Source: Rhyacichthys aspro (lineage: Eukaryota; Chordata; Actinopteri; Gobiiformes; Rhyacichthyidae). From it: a DNA stretch of 64,000 nucleotides. The notes beneath the pieces are model-generated. The model did no database searches. It had not been told where the DNA came from and saw only the letters and a list, made by a program, of their open reading frames with translations. Below are positions 11,219 to 24,002 of this stretch, piece by piece. Made by a program: the position numbers and the translations under genes. The stretch lies in contig CM072168.1 of NCBI GenBank assembly GCA_036850595.1, positions 17,599,982-17,663,981 of the forward strand. The letters run 5' to 3'. Each line of letters starts with the position of its first letter. The first letter of the stretch is position 1.

Positions 11219-12150
11219 CAGGGTTCCCACGCTTTTTAAGAAACCATTTTCTAGGAATTTACCAGCATTTTCTTGAGATTAACGGTCATATAAGTTACAA
11301 CATTAGTCCAATTTGAAATAAACAGGATCCATGTTGAGCATTTATCCTGACTTCACTGCTCTGTACAATAATATCACCTGGACTGTTTTAATCAGGAACA
11401 TTATGATTTTCTTTTACTTCCCTTACAAAGCTTTCTTCAATAAAGACAAGCATAAGTCTTAGAGATACATTACTGTAAACAAGTTTTAGCCAGATGTGGA
11501 GAAATGCTGTAAAGTCCCCAAACATACAGCCAATGTCATTAGGAAATATCTAGACTACAGAGTCCAGTATTGATGGTATGGATCCACAGAGCCCTGATCT
11601 CAATATTTTTGAGCCTACATCCAAAGAAGATCTGGGTTCAGTTCTCTAAATGTTTGGCGCAACCTACCAACAAAGTTTATTCAAAAACTTTAAGCAAGTG
11701 TATGACAAGAAGAGATGACACTGTTTTTGAGGCTAAGGTTGATCACACCATTTGATTGAAGGCATTCTTACTTTACAGCATTTCTCTACATTTGTCCAGT
11801 ACTTTCCACATTAAATGAACAAATGATGCAGATTTCAGAGCAATGTTGACTTTCTGTGTGTTTTGAAGGAGACACTTTTTGTGCCTCTTGACTTCAACAC
11901 CTCATCTCTCATCACATTTTATTAACGAACAGCGCTATAACGAGAAAAGAGGAACAGAAACTCACACTCCTCTGAGTAAAGTACATATATGGTGATATAT
12001 GAGAAGGTTAAATGTGTACAAGATGCTCCCAGATACTAACCACTGGCATCTGCACAACCCTAAGAGCAACAAAGACTAAATTATCAAACTAAATGTGCAC
12101 CAAGGCTTACAGACATCAAAACAAGTTTTCCAGGAAGTGTGGGAACCCTG
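11219..12150. mobile_element. hAT-like non-autonomous element, CAGGGTTCCCAC family
   Basis: It begins CAGGGTTCCCACGC and ends GTGTGGGAACCCTG, a clean inverted pair. It is 932 bp and has no transposase. Flanking octamers CTCAACAT and AGATACAT agree only in their last four bases, so the target duplication is weak. Near its 3' end ATGTGCACCAAGGCTTACAGA closely matches 45751-45772, which identifies a family with another copy in HECW2. The segment at about 11825-12065 resembles 51855-52095. Confidence 0.7.
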
Positions 12151-14040
12151 AGATACATCCTTAACTTTCCCAAACCACCTTAAAAGTCATCCTTCAACAT
12201 TTAACTCATCCCAAACTATTCAACTGATTTTACCAGAAACATATAAAATACAGAAACCACCACAACAGCATCATCCTCTATTCTCTACTGATTATAAACC
12301 ACCCGTCCTCTTCATCCTTCCACCTTCCTTTTAAGACACATGAGCACATTATTTACATCAAATATAAAGTATAAGTCCAGCACATAAATAACAATAGGCC
12401 TCTAAGAATAATAATAATAAGAATACAAAACAAAGTGAGCATAAAATGAGCAGCATGCCCTGAGATGAAAACAAACAGGAATAGATTTAAGTATATAAAC
12501 TTCAGGCACCAGTAAGGACAGACTTTTTTATAGTTGGTGAGGAACTGAAACTCCTGTCGCCTTCTCAGGTCGAAGAGTGTGTAAGTGCTAAAGTCGTGTT
12601 TCTCTAAAAGAGGAACTAACAGCTCTGTGAGGAAATCATCTGTGCAGGAGTGGCACATGAACAGGAAACTTACCTAAGAATCATTTACTCAGGACTTTTA
12701 TAGTGAAGAGTAAACTTATCACAAGGAATGTCATATAACCTTTAGTTTTGAGGAAGGGGCTTCACTTAGAGATAAAAATGACTCAGAGTGGTACTTGTAG
12801 GCTCTATGTGTAGCTGTAGTAGATTTCTGTGTGGAGAACCCGCTCCGAAAAGCAGTGTACAGCTGTTTATGAGCATGCTCTAATGTGACACATGCCTTAT
12901 AAGTATATTATTTTACCATAAGACCACCATTATTATGTACCCTAGCCAACAACCCTCGTTCTTTCACGATTCTTTATAAAATAGTCTTTTCTCTGTGCAT
13001 CTGAGTCGGATTTCCAGGGTTAGACACAAAAACACAATTGGAAAGACATAAATTCAGATAAACAGTTACATTTGGTCTGAAAGCTTCATATCTACTTCAT
13101 ATCCATAAAATCTATTTTTATCACACTTCTAAACAGATGTTTCCGGGAAATACTTTTTTTTTTTTTTGAATTAAAATGCACTTTCTTTGACACTAGAGAC
13201 TCTTATACAGCTGTACACGGCCTCACTGGGTCTGTCCAGTTCTTCTGTGACAGACTGTGTGTGTGAAAACAGAAATCCACTAGAGATAATAGACTATCCA
13301 TCTGCAACCCTACCTCAAAAATCATACAATATTACTTTAATTTGAAACCCTGAGCTAATTCAAACACTCGTATTGCCAACACAGGGAAACTAAAACATGG
13401 GAAAAGGCAAACAAGGGGAATGTAGCATGGCTATTTTTCAACTGGAAGTGCAAGAGGAATGTGAAATACAGCGGTTCAGGAACAGATGTTAAATTTCATT
13501 AAAACTATGCTCAAACATAGAGCTGTGTAATGCTGCTGTCCAGCTTTTTAACACGTAAATAAATGAGCACACGTGTTTCTGTCGAAGCACATGTGAGCTG
13601 CTGGTGACTAAGAGCACTTTACTATTGCTTTAATGGGACTGAACTGTGTGTAAAATATGTTTAATTTAAATACATTTAAAACATGACGTATTGCATAGAA
13701 AACCTGTGAAATACTCGACAGTAGCCTTCATCTGAACAGGGACAAACTAACACTCAGCCAGGAGTGGGTTTATGAAGCCCTTTAAAAATACCAAAGATTT
13801 AACAGATATTAAATACTTTAGTTTAAACATACCGCTCTAACCTGGACAAGCTTTACACAACTTTTAATATTGATCAGTTATTTATCTCAAAATGTTGCTG
13901 TTATCTTTGGTTTGAAATGCTGATCTTGAAAAATTAATGGCAGAAAAAGAAGATATGGGCAGTGAGCAGTGGGCAGCTGGTTTTGTAAAGTCTTAAAACA
14001 ATTTAAAATCACAGAGGAAAGAGTAGACCTCTCTGTTTTC

Positions 14041-17000
14041 TCAAAAGTCACCTTCTCCTGCAAATCCAGCGCCCTCGTCGAACCTGAACCTTTTTGCCTG
14101 AGAGTGGGGCGACTCCAGGAAGTTCTCCTTGTCCTCGGTGTCTTCCGGAGGGGCGGCCCACTTGGTCCCGCAGCTCCTCTCGCGGGCCATGCGGGTCACA
14201 GCGGGGTCCGGGCTGAGACAGAGCTGCGGCTGCCACAACCAGGGGTGACTCATGCATTCGGCCGCGCTGGGACGGTCTCTGTGGACGAGAGGGACAGACA
14301 GACAGGAAAACATAGGGTTACATCAATTATTTGCTTGGGTTGGATTAAGTTGGTCCTTTTTTTTTAGTCCAGAAGTGTATTTATAATAACCAGTGAAGGC
14401 AGTAAACTCTTTAGCAGCCTAAAACTTAGGTTCACAATAGCCATCCAGACCAACAACTTATGGGAGTGTCACTTTTTTTTAAATAGGAGCTGACCCTCAA
14501 AAAACTATATTACACTACTAACTTCATAAGACAGAGTGTGACCTTTTTTCAGAAAATACTTCTGTAAAAGATGTGAGAAACTGTGAGCTGACTCTAAAGT
14601 GTGATCCTCTAAACTCACTCTGGGGCTTTGACCAGCAGCTTCCTGATGAAGTCCACAGCCAGCTCGGACACTCTGGAGAAGGCCTCTCTGCTGTAGTCCA
14701 CGTTGACCTGGGACACGTTCAGATACGTCTCTTGTTTGTCGTCACCCACGAACGGAGACTCCCCGGTCACCAGCATGTAGGCGATGACACCGACACTCCT
14801 GAGACACACACAGACCAAACACAGGGATATAACTCAAGTAACGGGAGTATTCTTCACGTATTTAGATTTGTATATGGGTCATTTTGGTTTAACTGGACTT
14901 ACCAAAGGTCTGTTGCTGTTGTGATGGGCTCATAGTTCAAGATCTCAGGAGCTGACATCAAAGACAAAAAAAAATAATGTAAACCAAACAAGAATGCATT
15001 CTAATTTCTATTATTATTTCATATTTAATGCTGGGAGATGTTTTAAATATTAACCTAATTGTCAATGCATGCATTTAAGGATTATAGTGAATCAGTGTGA
15101 GTCAGTGGATGTGTTTTGTTGTGTCCATATATGCACGTGTCAGGAGGATGTCCCCAGTAAACTCCTTTGTAAAAGTCAGGATGTGTGGGAGGAGGGAATG
15201 ACGCATAAATACCGCAGCCAAAATCTCTGTGATAACATGGTGAAGGCCACAAAATGGTGTGAGCTTTACCGCGGAAGTCTCTTGGATGACTGGTGGCCAG
15301 GGAGCTCAAGGGCACAAGTCAAGTCTTAATATCAGTTTTTGAATAATAAACAACTTAAATCAGCAGGAAATATGGCCCACTTCTTCGCAATGATGACGGT
15401 TAATGCACAAGGATCAATAATACATGGGTTTTTAGGCCTAAAGAGTAAGTAATGTACGAAAAAGATGTGGAGAGTACTATGTACATGTAGAGCCACACAA
15501 TATGACCGGACGGATGATGCATTTGTGGCGAAATAGGAAGTTGTTTTTCTTACTCTCTTGTGTTTATGTGCTTTTTATGTGTGTATTTTTATGTGTCAGA
15601 ATAAGAATGGTATTATCCACACATTATGTAGATGATGCATATAACATCAAATTGAAAAGTCAGATCCTTTTCAACTTGAGCAGCATTTCTCAAGTTTGTT
15701 AAAGCTTTTCTAAGACTTTGAGGACCACATAAATGCAACATAAGTCGCCACCAGGATATGCAGCATCTCCAGATGAAGTCAGAAGGGAGTCTGGAGGATA
15801 GTGCATGTGTTAAAGAGGTTTATCCAAGACCATTTCTCATTTCTGAGGTATTTGTAAAGTAAATGAATGCTAAGTATTTTCCATATGAGCCTTAATTTCT
15901 GCTGGAGGTAAAATGACATTAACAGAAGGCTTCACGTGGCTTTAATTACATTTTGGTTTGGACTTTAGTGCAGTTTTCTCCCTCGTTCTGATGTCCTCTG
16001 AGTAATGAAAGCGGATTAATTTAAACACCATCTTACCCACATACTCAGGTGTGCCAAGAATCTCCCTGAGCTCCCCGACCGCACCCAGTCTGCGTGCCAG
16101 GCCAAAGTCCACGATCTTTATGTCTCCCAGAGGAGTCAGGCTCGTCAGGAGGATATTCTGTGGCTGGAAAAGTTGAAGAGGAAACAGGAGATGAGCACTG
16201 CTGGTGGATAAGACGTACTTTTATATGAGCTACAAAACCTCTAATACAATCTATATCTTTTATGTGATATTTAACAATAAATTAGGCTTACAGCTGAGTA
16301 CTGAGCATAGACAGTAGAGGAATAGTGGCTGAAGTGAGGGTTGGCTCCAAGAAGCCAGCGACTGCCATGGAGTTTATGAGCTTTCAGATATTTGCCGTCT
16401 TATTAAAACGGCTGTTGATACTATTACTACTAATACTATTGTTGTCAGAGGCTAATCGATGACAGTTTACTCTTTTTTCTGTGGAGATACTTCTTCTTGG
16501 GTCTCAGGTGACACAATAATGTCATAATGTTTGCAACCCAGCTGTGCCAAACTACTTTCGACAGCTGCCATTAGTATAAAGCATAAAGCAGCGATTAGTC
16601 ACACATCAGTGGCTTTGTTTACACTGTACAGCTGCTTTTTTAATCCCTTTTCAGACTGTGTGTTTGTGTAGTATAATATACTGTTATCCCATATACCACA
16701 TATATCCAGCTTCTCAGGCTGATTTTATATGAGCAACATCACAGTTTGGTTTAACGTTCCTCTTTTTGTCTATGACACAATGTTAATCTCTGTATTATCA
16801 GTGACTGGGTGTGTATAATTGTGCAGAAACCTTGAGGTCTAAGTGGACGAGGTTGCTCTGATGGAGGTAGTGGACTCCTTCCAGCGTTTGTCGGATCAGT
16901 CGAGTGATCTGGGCCTCGGGCAGCAGCTCGTCAGAAACACAGTGGTCGAATATCTCTCCACCTGCAGCACTACACACAGTCGAAAGAACACACTGTACTT

Positions 17001-20000
17001 ATAATAAACTGGATAAATCAGTAACACACTGACTTTTACATGAGTAATCAAACACTCTTTTACAAAAGGGTATAAATTGTCAGAAAACACTGCCTTTTTT
17101 GTATTTGTCTATATTGAAAAAAGCTACAACTGCCCATAATTTAACTTCTTGTGGTTTAGAAAAGTCAGTTTATAATCAGCAGGTTCTGGCACATCTTCAT
17201 TGAGCAAGAAGCCAGTTTCCTTCCTGATTACTCACTCACTGCACATCATTAAGTAAACACTCAAATAAGCCCAACCCTAATATTCTCACACTTTTGTTTT
17301 TATTATATTTCAGGTTTATCTAGTTTGTAATGCACTTCTGAGATTCTCTGTAGTCAATAGTTTGCAGTTCATTTGTAGCTGCTCTATTTAATTACAAATT
17401 AATAAATGTGGTCACAAAGGTAGTTATAAAATGTTATAATAAATCCTTTATGTTATTTACATAGTTCTAATAATCCTACACAACCCAGACTGTCTGCGTT
17501 CGACAAAGTAAATTGTTTGAGAGCGTGTCTCCAGAAAATCACCGCTAATCAGAGCTTATTAAACTACTAGAGTGAAGACAGTGAATTGATTTCTGATGTG
17601 ATATAAAAAAGGAAGCTTTATGTGCCAGAGACAGAGAACAGAACGTTTCAGGGAGGTTTGGTTGAGTCATATACAGTTAAAGCTCAGTCTAATGTGACCT
17701 GTTTCATGAAAAGTATGTTGCCTGAGAAAGCAGTGTGTCAGCTCCTTAAGACTCGACAAACAGGACTTTGAACTTAAATATTTGCAGAAAAACACTGTTG
17801 ATTTGAGCACATGAGACTAACATAGGGTTATTATTAGGGTCATCTAGATACCAGTACTCAAGACTGCACAGTGTCACAGCCTCGTGTACTCGTTTGACCT
17901 CCTCTTATACTGCTGAGTTTTGGCTCATAGTTTTGGCTTGGTTTTCTCTCTAAACAGTGCTATTTGGATGTTTTTACCTTAAATAAAGCAAACTGCAAAT
18001 AAGCAAAGTCAAGTCAGCAACAAGGTGATAAAAACTGGAACAAAAATGAGTATGGTTCATAATACTCAAAATTGTTCTGGAAAAAAATATATTCCTAGTT
18101 ACAAATACATTACAATTATATATTACAATTACAAGTAGGCAATTATGTCTTTTTTTCTTATAATGTACTTAAAAAAATAGAGATATCAGATAGTATCATT
18201 TAAACTCCCCTTCTAAAGACCAAAAATACACAGCAAAAACTGTCCAACCCTGCCATGATTCCCTCAATGCTCCAAATACAATTGATTGATTAAATTATGA
18301 ACTAATACACAATTTAAATAACTAAAATAAAGAAAAAAATGAAAGTACAAAGCTAAAACTATTCCAAGAGTCCATTAAGAGTAAAATAAATAGCTCCCAG
18401 TAGCTGCATAATATTTTTCCAATAGATCAATAATTCCAATTGAGAGAAGTGACCAATGGGAGCAGTTATCCCTGTTTTTACTGCATACTATAATAAACCA
18501 CTCACTATTCCAGCACTAGGACGATGTCGTGGTCTGTCTCATACGCGGCGTAAAGGTTGACGACTCGTGCGTTGTTTCGGGCCATCTCCAGGACGGCCAT
18601 CTCGTGAATGACCTCAGCCCGACAGTCGCGCCCTCGCCTCCTTTTCTTCAGGAACTTGGCGGCGAAGACTTTACCCGTGGCTTTCTCCACGCAGCGTTTG
18701 ACCACAGCGAACTTCCCCCTGAACAGAGACAGAGAGCGAATAAAATCAATCACTAACAACAAACCTAACCTACTGAGCTAACAAACATCTATATGGCTAC
18801 TGTAACCTAGAATATAACCTGCAGATGAACAATGTGAACTCAGAGACAACCTATCTGATTTATTCTATCGTCTGATTGGATAAAAGGGAAAGGATTTGTT
18901 GAAAAATAGCTTAGACTGAGCACTTTATAACAGTAATGCCTTTTGAATACAGCAAACTAAACCATATTACATTAACAATATGACTTACAGCTCCTTTATG
19001 TTATGGAAATTATTTTATTACTAAGGATTGGAGATAATATGAGTCTCAAAGCAACAATTCATTTTAATGTTTATGGAGAGCTAGAAGTAATAATATTGAT
19101 TGTTTTACCAACAATTTATTTTAAAGGTAAATAATTATTGGACAGTGAATATATATCACTCTAGAGTCACGTGGAGGAGAATTTATCTGTAAATCATCAG
19201 CTGCCTGTTTGTATCTCAGCATTTTTCTCCTTTGTTTACATGGGAGGGACACTTGTAGGAAAGAGTGTAGCTTTCAGTCAATCACAGCTCACACAAGAAA
19301 ATAAAATACAGCAAAACAATCAAACAAAATAACAGAGATATCCAGTAGTTAGTTACTCAGTTGTTATTCACGCACAATGTAATACACTGAATTGTTTGAG
19401 TTCATATAAGTCATTCTTTACATTAAATTGGTCTGAAGATGTCAGTTAAATATTGACCATGGCCCTGTCCACAAGAAATATCTGTAATAAACATTTGTGA
19501 ATATACCTTCACCTCTATAACCTGTTGTCGGTTGTTATTGCCTAAAGCTGCTGCACGAATAACAGACAGGTTTTTTCAGTGTAATTCAATACGAACACAT
19601 TCCTATCAGATTATGCTGCTGCTGTTGTTGTGTTTTGATGGAATAATGGTCAGTGTTATGGTAACAGCATAAACCGAGCCTCTACAGATTAAAGTGTCAA
19701 AATTCAAGAGGAGGAACTGAAAAACCTGACAAGCCACAATCCGACCGAATGAGAAACGTGTTTATTAGACTTTTTAGACTCATCGGGTTTTTAGTTTATC
19801 TAAGGATCTCTTCGCATGCAATGTCAAACGGGACGACGAAATGTAAACAAGAAGAGCAGGTAACAAGGGAACACTTTCTTCAAATTATCTGGGTCTTACT
19901 CATAAGTCAATACTCAAGTAAATGTACTAACTAAACTGTGATTTGGTTTATTTCTATCCGCCTTTCTTGGTTATTGTCTGGACTTTCCGACCAAATGCAG

Positions 20001-23000
20001 GAAGTGACAGACAATAAAACGCCAAGAACATATTCGAAGGGTTTAAAAATACATAAGACACGCAGATGATGTTGTTTTATGTTTCTTTTATGTAAGACAG
20101 TTCTTGGTCCAGACATTCAGTTGTAAATGGAGATAAACTGGTTACAATCATGTAATTCACAGACGTAGTGTATCCCGTGCAAATGTGGCACTAAAAACAC
20201 ATTTCAAGGGGTAATTATTTGTGAGTTACAAATGTCCTAGGGTAAAACTAATCCCGTGCATATATGGCTATAGAGTTATTAGCCAGGAGACAAAGCTCTC
20301 TTCAGGAAAAAGTTCCCATTGGTTGACACTAGGGGTGTGACGAGATCTCGTGTCACGAGATCTCGCGAGATCAAAATACCACGAGATTTCTCGTCACATT
20401 GGATTCCTGTCTCGTGAGTTATACAGTATATCAGGGGTGCCCATTACGTCGATCGCGAGCTACCAGTCGATCGAGGAGCCCTACCTCCCTAAATACAGTG
20501 TAATGTCTTGCTCGCATTTAGCGCTGGTTTGATGCAAGGAACGACCGACCGTCTGATGGATTCATCATTACACAGGGGAATGCGCACATGTAGCAACACG
20601 GGAGTTGGTACTCATGAGTTACAGCAGAATAATATCAGTCACCAGGACCACACCAGCCGCATTTCGGTCACTTGTTTCCAGTTTCCGTGGCTTTAGCACA
20701 CAGCGCTGCGGCGGCGCAGCAGCTCAGTGCGAGCCCCGCACACACTCGAAGGAAGATGTAGAGGAGGAGACCGGTACAGCCATAATGTTATTATCCTGTC
20801 TGTCCACTCTGTTTCCATCCTCCATGAAGTACTTTGTTGTTGTTAGATATTGAGCCATAAGAGCTCACTTTTGTGTAAAGCTGAAGCCCTGCCCCTGAGC
20901 GTTACCATGGCGCTCCTGTCACTCACCAAACTGATACAAATAATGTTTAAGTGCGAGATGTAATACTAATATGATCATTTTGAACAATATGACAGGTTTT
21001 TGTGGTAATGACATTTAAGTAGCCAGTGTAAGTCCATAATAAATCAGCTGCAGTGATGTGAGATAAAAGTGTTACTTTTCTTTCTTTCTTTTTATCAAGT
21101 TGAACATGTTTTATTCACATTTTTTATTATAGTCTACTTTTATTGAACTAGTTATCAAATTATAGTAATAAACTTGATTAAAAGACTCTGCTCTTGCGCC
21201 CTTCAGAATCAGAAAGATTTTATTGTCATTGTCAGTGTAGGTTCACAGACTAGGAATTTTTCTCAGTGCTGTCGTGCAACATGAAACATAAAATACTGAT
21301 AATAAAATATATATAAAGCTATAAGCTAAGGGCATGCAGAAAAAAAAATTTAAAATAAGATGTAAATTATATACATAATTGAAATCTATAGGTAGATCTC
21401 CAGACCCTACTGAGTTTGAAAGTAGCTCTCAAGCCGATAAAGTGTGGACACCCCTGGTTTAAAGGATATACTGTATTGCAGTTTTTGTTGGCACACAAAG
21501 AAGTAAAGCCAGTCTGTTAATGGCAAATCTTTAGCAGTATTTGTTCTTCTACTGCATATAAGTTCTAATATGAGTAAAATTAATATATTAATTGTAATTA
21601 TTAGGTAATGCTAATAAAGTTAAAATACATGAGTTAACAGTTAACAGTCTTTGAGCATTTATTTAAATACAGTAAGTGTAAAAATCTCGTCTCGTTCTCG
21701 TGGACCCAATCTCGTGTCTCGTCTCGTCTCGTGGGATTTGTATCTCGTCACACCCCTAGTTGACACTAATGTCAATAAGTAAGTAATGGCTGCCAATAAA
21801 ACAGAGAAAGTGTATATTCAGCGCTGAATACATCTTCTTACAGCAAGACAGAAGCAAAAAAGAAAAACAAACAAAGAAAAGAGAGGCAATGTGAAACAAA
21901 GATAAATACTGTCAATTGAATCTTGTAACGTTTAATGAGCTGAGTTGAAGTCAGAGATAAAAGTTTACAAGACAGTAAGCTCAGTAGTGACAGTAAGTTC
22001 AGCTTGGTGTAATGTATTAGTAGTTTGCAGAGGAAAATTTGTCTGCAAAAAGAATTGAACAACAAAAAGAAAATCAGGTAGTGCCACTTTAAGACACTGG
22101 ATAGATATTTTATACCTTACAAAAACACTTAATCAATAAATTTACAACTACAGCTCACACTTTAAATAAACATAAACACACTGAAGCTGATGGTGTCATT
22201 TCTTCTGTCTAATGTTCAGTTTCTACATGAGCACGTTTCCTTCCTCATGTTTTGAAACCAGCAGAAAAGGACGTACAGTGAGTGCCTCATGTCACATTAC
22301 TTTGGTCACGATCTGAGTTTTATTTCATGTGAACATCATCAGCTCACTCTCTGTGGCTCCAACACAAAGGTCTAATGTAACTGTATGAGGTCATTACAGC
22401 TCAAAGTCCTGTTGACTCTTTACATGGGGCTCATTGTGGAGTGAACTACATTGACTGTTTGAGTGTGTTTCATTACAGTGAGTTAAAGGTGCAGCAGGCA
22501 GAATAGTCTTTGCCAAAGGTTAAGTCTTTTCACAAGTCTAGCCACCATCTTGCTTCTTCTTCATTTTTCAAACCATACAGTCAAATCTGTTTCCATTTTT
22601 ACAGTCCAGTTACAAAGTTAAAGGCTAGCTGAAAGAAGTCTTTAAAGGGCTAGTTCAGTATTTATTATAAACTTATAGTTTAATTAAATGTACAGTCCAT
22701 AGAGGATATTCCCTAATGTTTATGGCTAAGAAAGGGCCTTTATTTTGGTTTTAAAAATGCATATAAATATATGCACATAAATTGCACTAGCAGTAGTTTT
22801 TGAAGGTCTTGTTAGTTGTAAAGGGGGGTTTTCACTGACCCCATTAGTGACATACATAACACAAAGCCCATACATTATCCTTTCAATGGACCTATATATC
22901 CTTAAAGCCAAATAAAAGTGCCTATAGTTTATTATTTTATGCACAGTTCCTGATGACATAAATTGCCTGCAGCAGCTTTAAATGGGTTCAACAGTTCATA

Positions 23001-24002
23001 ATAATTTTCCACTTTGCAGCATGTGTATATGAATATTAAAGAGTGAGCTGCACATGTGATTGTTTTTGTGATTTTACAACACCAGAGGATTTACACGGTA
23101 AGCTGCTTAGTGAATGTGGAAATATTGATTTCCTGTGACTCAAACAAAGCTGAAAACTAATCTGATTATTTTTATATAATTTTATATTCACATTGTTCTC
23201 TGTAAAACACAAAGATAAGTAAATAAAGACATGGGCTGTGTAGTAATATAAATGCTGTGTACGAGTATAACAGCTGAATTATTGCCTCGGTTCCAACAAA
23301 TATGAGTTTTAAAATGTTTGGTAAATAGTTTGGACAAATAGGAGTCACTAAAATGTCTAATTGTGTCTACATCAAAATCCCAGCAGGATGACAGTGTTTG
23401 TTTAATGCATATTTAATCAAAGATTACATCAAAACAGGGCTGAAATGAGACAAATATGGCTTTTCACTGATGCATTGAAAAAGTACCATATGCACTAACA
23501 TTACATACTACTTTGAAGCTAAATAAGACTCTAAAGTAAAAGTTAGTAAGTTGTATATATTTTCAAAACTAGGCTTGGCTTTCCAGAAATAAATGTTAAG
23601 GAAGCAGTTAAACTATGCTGTAATGGGCGGTCTATGAATATATGGAGACTGTCGACTACACAAACTGATAACTAAGACTAAGTTATGAGTATCATTACAA
23701 TCTAAATGTGATCCAAACAGAAAACAGAGTAAAGTCCACCTCATAATGTCATTAAAGGAGGAAGACACTCATTTTCTTAACTTCTAGTGTGAGTATAACG
23801 CACAAAAGACGCCCTAAACGTCTTGTTAGGGACCACAGTTCGTCTTTAAACCCTGGTGTAATGTGTTTCCCACTCACCTGCCCAGTTCCCCGGTGATTTC
23901 GTACACAGTCTCGATGGGCTCGGTGCAGATCGGTGTGTGGATGTCGCTGAGGAGCCCCGCAGAGACACCGCTGCGACTGTCCAGCCGCCTCCGAGACATC
24001 AT
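14041..24002 (-). CDS. STK17B: STK17B (DRAK2), DAPK-family serine/threonine kinase
   Basis: Seven exons: 23878-24002, 18506-18718, 16831-16969, 16037-16163, 14903-14951, 14619-14798 and 14041-14278, giving 356 aa (human about 372). The kinase domain runs from about residue 34 to 290: glycine loop ELGRGKFAVV (40-48), ATP lysine K63 in FAAKFLKK, catalytic loop HLDLKPQN (155-162, D157), DFG at 178-180 and APE at 202-204. HLD instead of HRD is normal for DAPK/DRAK kinases. The SPFVGDDKQETYLNVSQVNVDYS block and the C-terminal DTEDKENF and KRFRFD motifs point to STK17B, as does the neighbouring HECW2. The protein regulates apoptosis and antigen-receptor signalling in mammals. Two tandem AUGs (24002 and 23999) open the frame; I chose the first. 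The tail after KRFRFD is shorter than in human. Confidence 0.95.
16831..16969 (-). CDS. STK17B: STK17B exon 3: hinge to catalytic loop
   Basis: It encodes AAGGEIFDHC and the helix E segment, and ends HLDLK exactly at the exon edge. The next exon starts PQNILL and carries IVDFGLARRLG. The acceptor I chose, GTGTAG|T, is needed to complete the tyrosine codon shared with exon 2. Confidence 0.92.
17834..18260. repeat. Possible diverged MITE in STK17B intron
   Basis: TAGGGTCATCTAGATACCAGTACT at 17834-17857 resembles the terminal repeat seen at 1629-1876 and the segment ending GTATCTGGACAACCCTA near 52095. No convincing opposite end was found, so the right boundary given here is a guess. Confidence 0.3.
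18506..18718 (-). CDS. STK17B: STK17B exon 2: glycine loop and ATP-binding lysine
   Basis: This exon encodes GKFAVVKRCVEKATGKVFAA followed by KFLKKRRRGRDCRAEV and ends LVLEY, covering beta strands 1-5 and helix C of the kinase N-lobe. The glutamate in CRAEVIHE is the likely partner of K63. The exon is followed by a ~1.5 kb intron, and the preceding intron is over 5 kb. Confidence 0.93.
20330..21758. mobile_element. hAT-like element with perfect 8-bp target duplication (host of a nested element)
   Basis: Terminal inverted repeats TAGGGGTGTGACGAG (20330) and CTCGTCACACCCCTA (to 21758) are exact. GTTGACAC flanks both sides (20322-20329 and 21759-21766), a perfect 8-bp duplication diagnostic of hAT transposition. 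Sub-terminal sequence is dense in CTCGT/ACGAG palindromes. It has no transposase frame. It sits in the first coding intron of STK17B and is split by a second element at 20432-21455. Confidence 0.88.
20432..21455. mobile_element. Second hAT-like element nested inside the first
   Basis: It begins CAGGGGTGCCCATTACGTCG and ends GTGTGGACACCCCTG, an inverted pair over CAGGGGTG. Sub-terminal CGCGAGCTAC is mirrored by GTAGCTCTCAAG at the other end. The flanking octamers do not match, although ATACAGTATATC on the left and GATATACTGTAT on the right are inverted copies belonging to the host element. Inside, at about 21204-21300, AGAATCAGAAAGATTTTATT resembles LINE or SINE 3' ends that are common in fish. 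Confidence 0.65.
22487..22977. mobile_element. TTAA-flanked MITE, AGGTGCAGCAGGCA family
   Basis: The left end AGGTGCAGCAGGCAGAAT and right end (complement AGCTGCTGCAGGCAAT) are inverted, and TTAA flanks both at 22483-22486 and 22978-22981. It is 491 bp without coding capacity. An end of the other TTAA family (AGGGCTAGTTCAGTATTTAT) occurs inside at about 22646. A related end, TTAAAGATGCAGTATGCAAC, is at 55569-55588. Confidence 0.7.

Larger units (their letters stand above)
6141..14040. other. Convergent gap: 3' flanks of C2orf69 and STK17B, no coding gene seen
   Basis: C2orf69 and STK17B point toward each other across 7.9 kb, so both 3' UTRs must lie here, but I could not place cleavage sites with confidence. 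The interval contains three transposon-like elements (6270-6620, 6949-7533, 11219-12150). A short tract at about 8725-8800 repeats TAGTCCTGGTTCAGACCTGGT-like units. A GC-richer block lies at about 8870-9240. The scattered open frames have no family resemblance that I can see. Confidence 0.6.

Noticed and set aside
14041..24002. HLD instead of HRD in STK17B as a sign of an inactive kinase
   Set aside because: HLDLKP is the normal catalytic loop of DAPK/DRAK kinases; lysine, DFG and APE are all intact.
14041..24002. Assignment to STK17A rather than STK17B
   Set aside because: The VGDDKQETYLNVSQVNVDYS block and adjacency to HECW2 favour STK17B.
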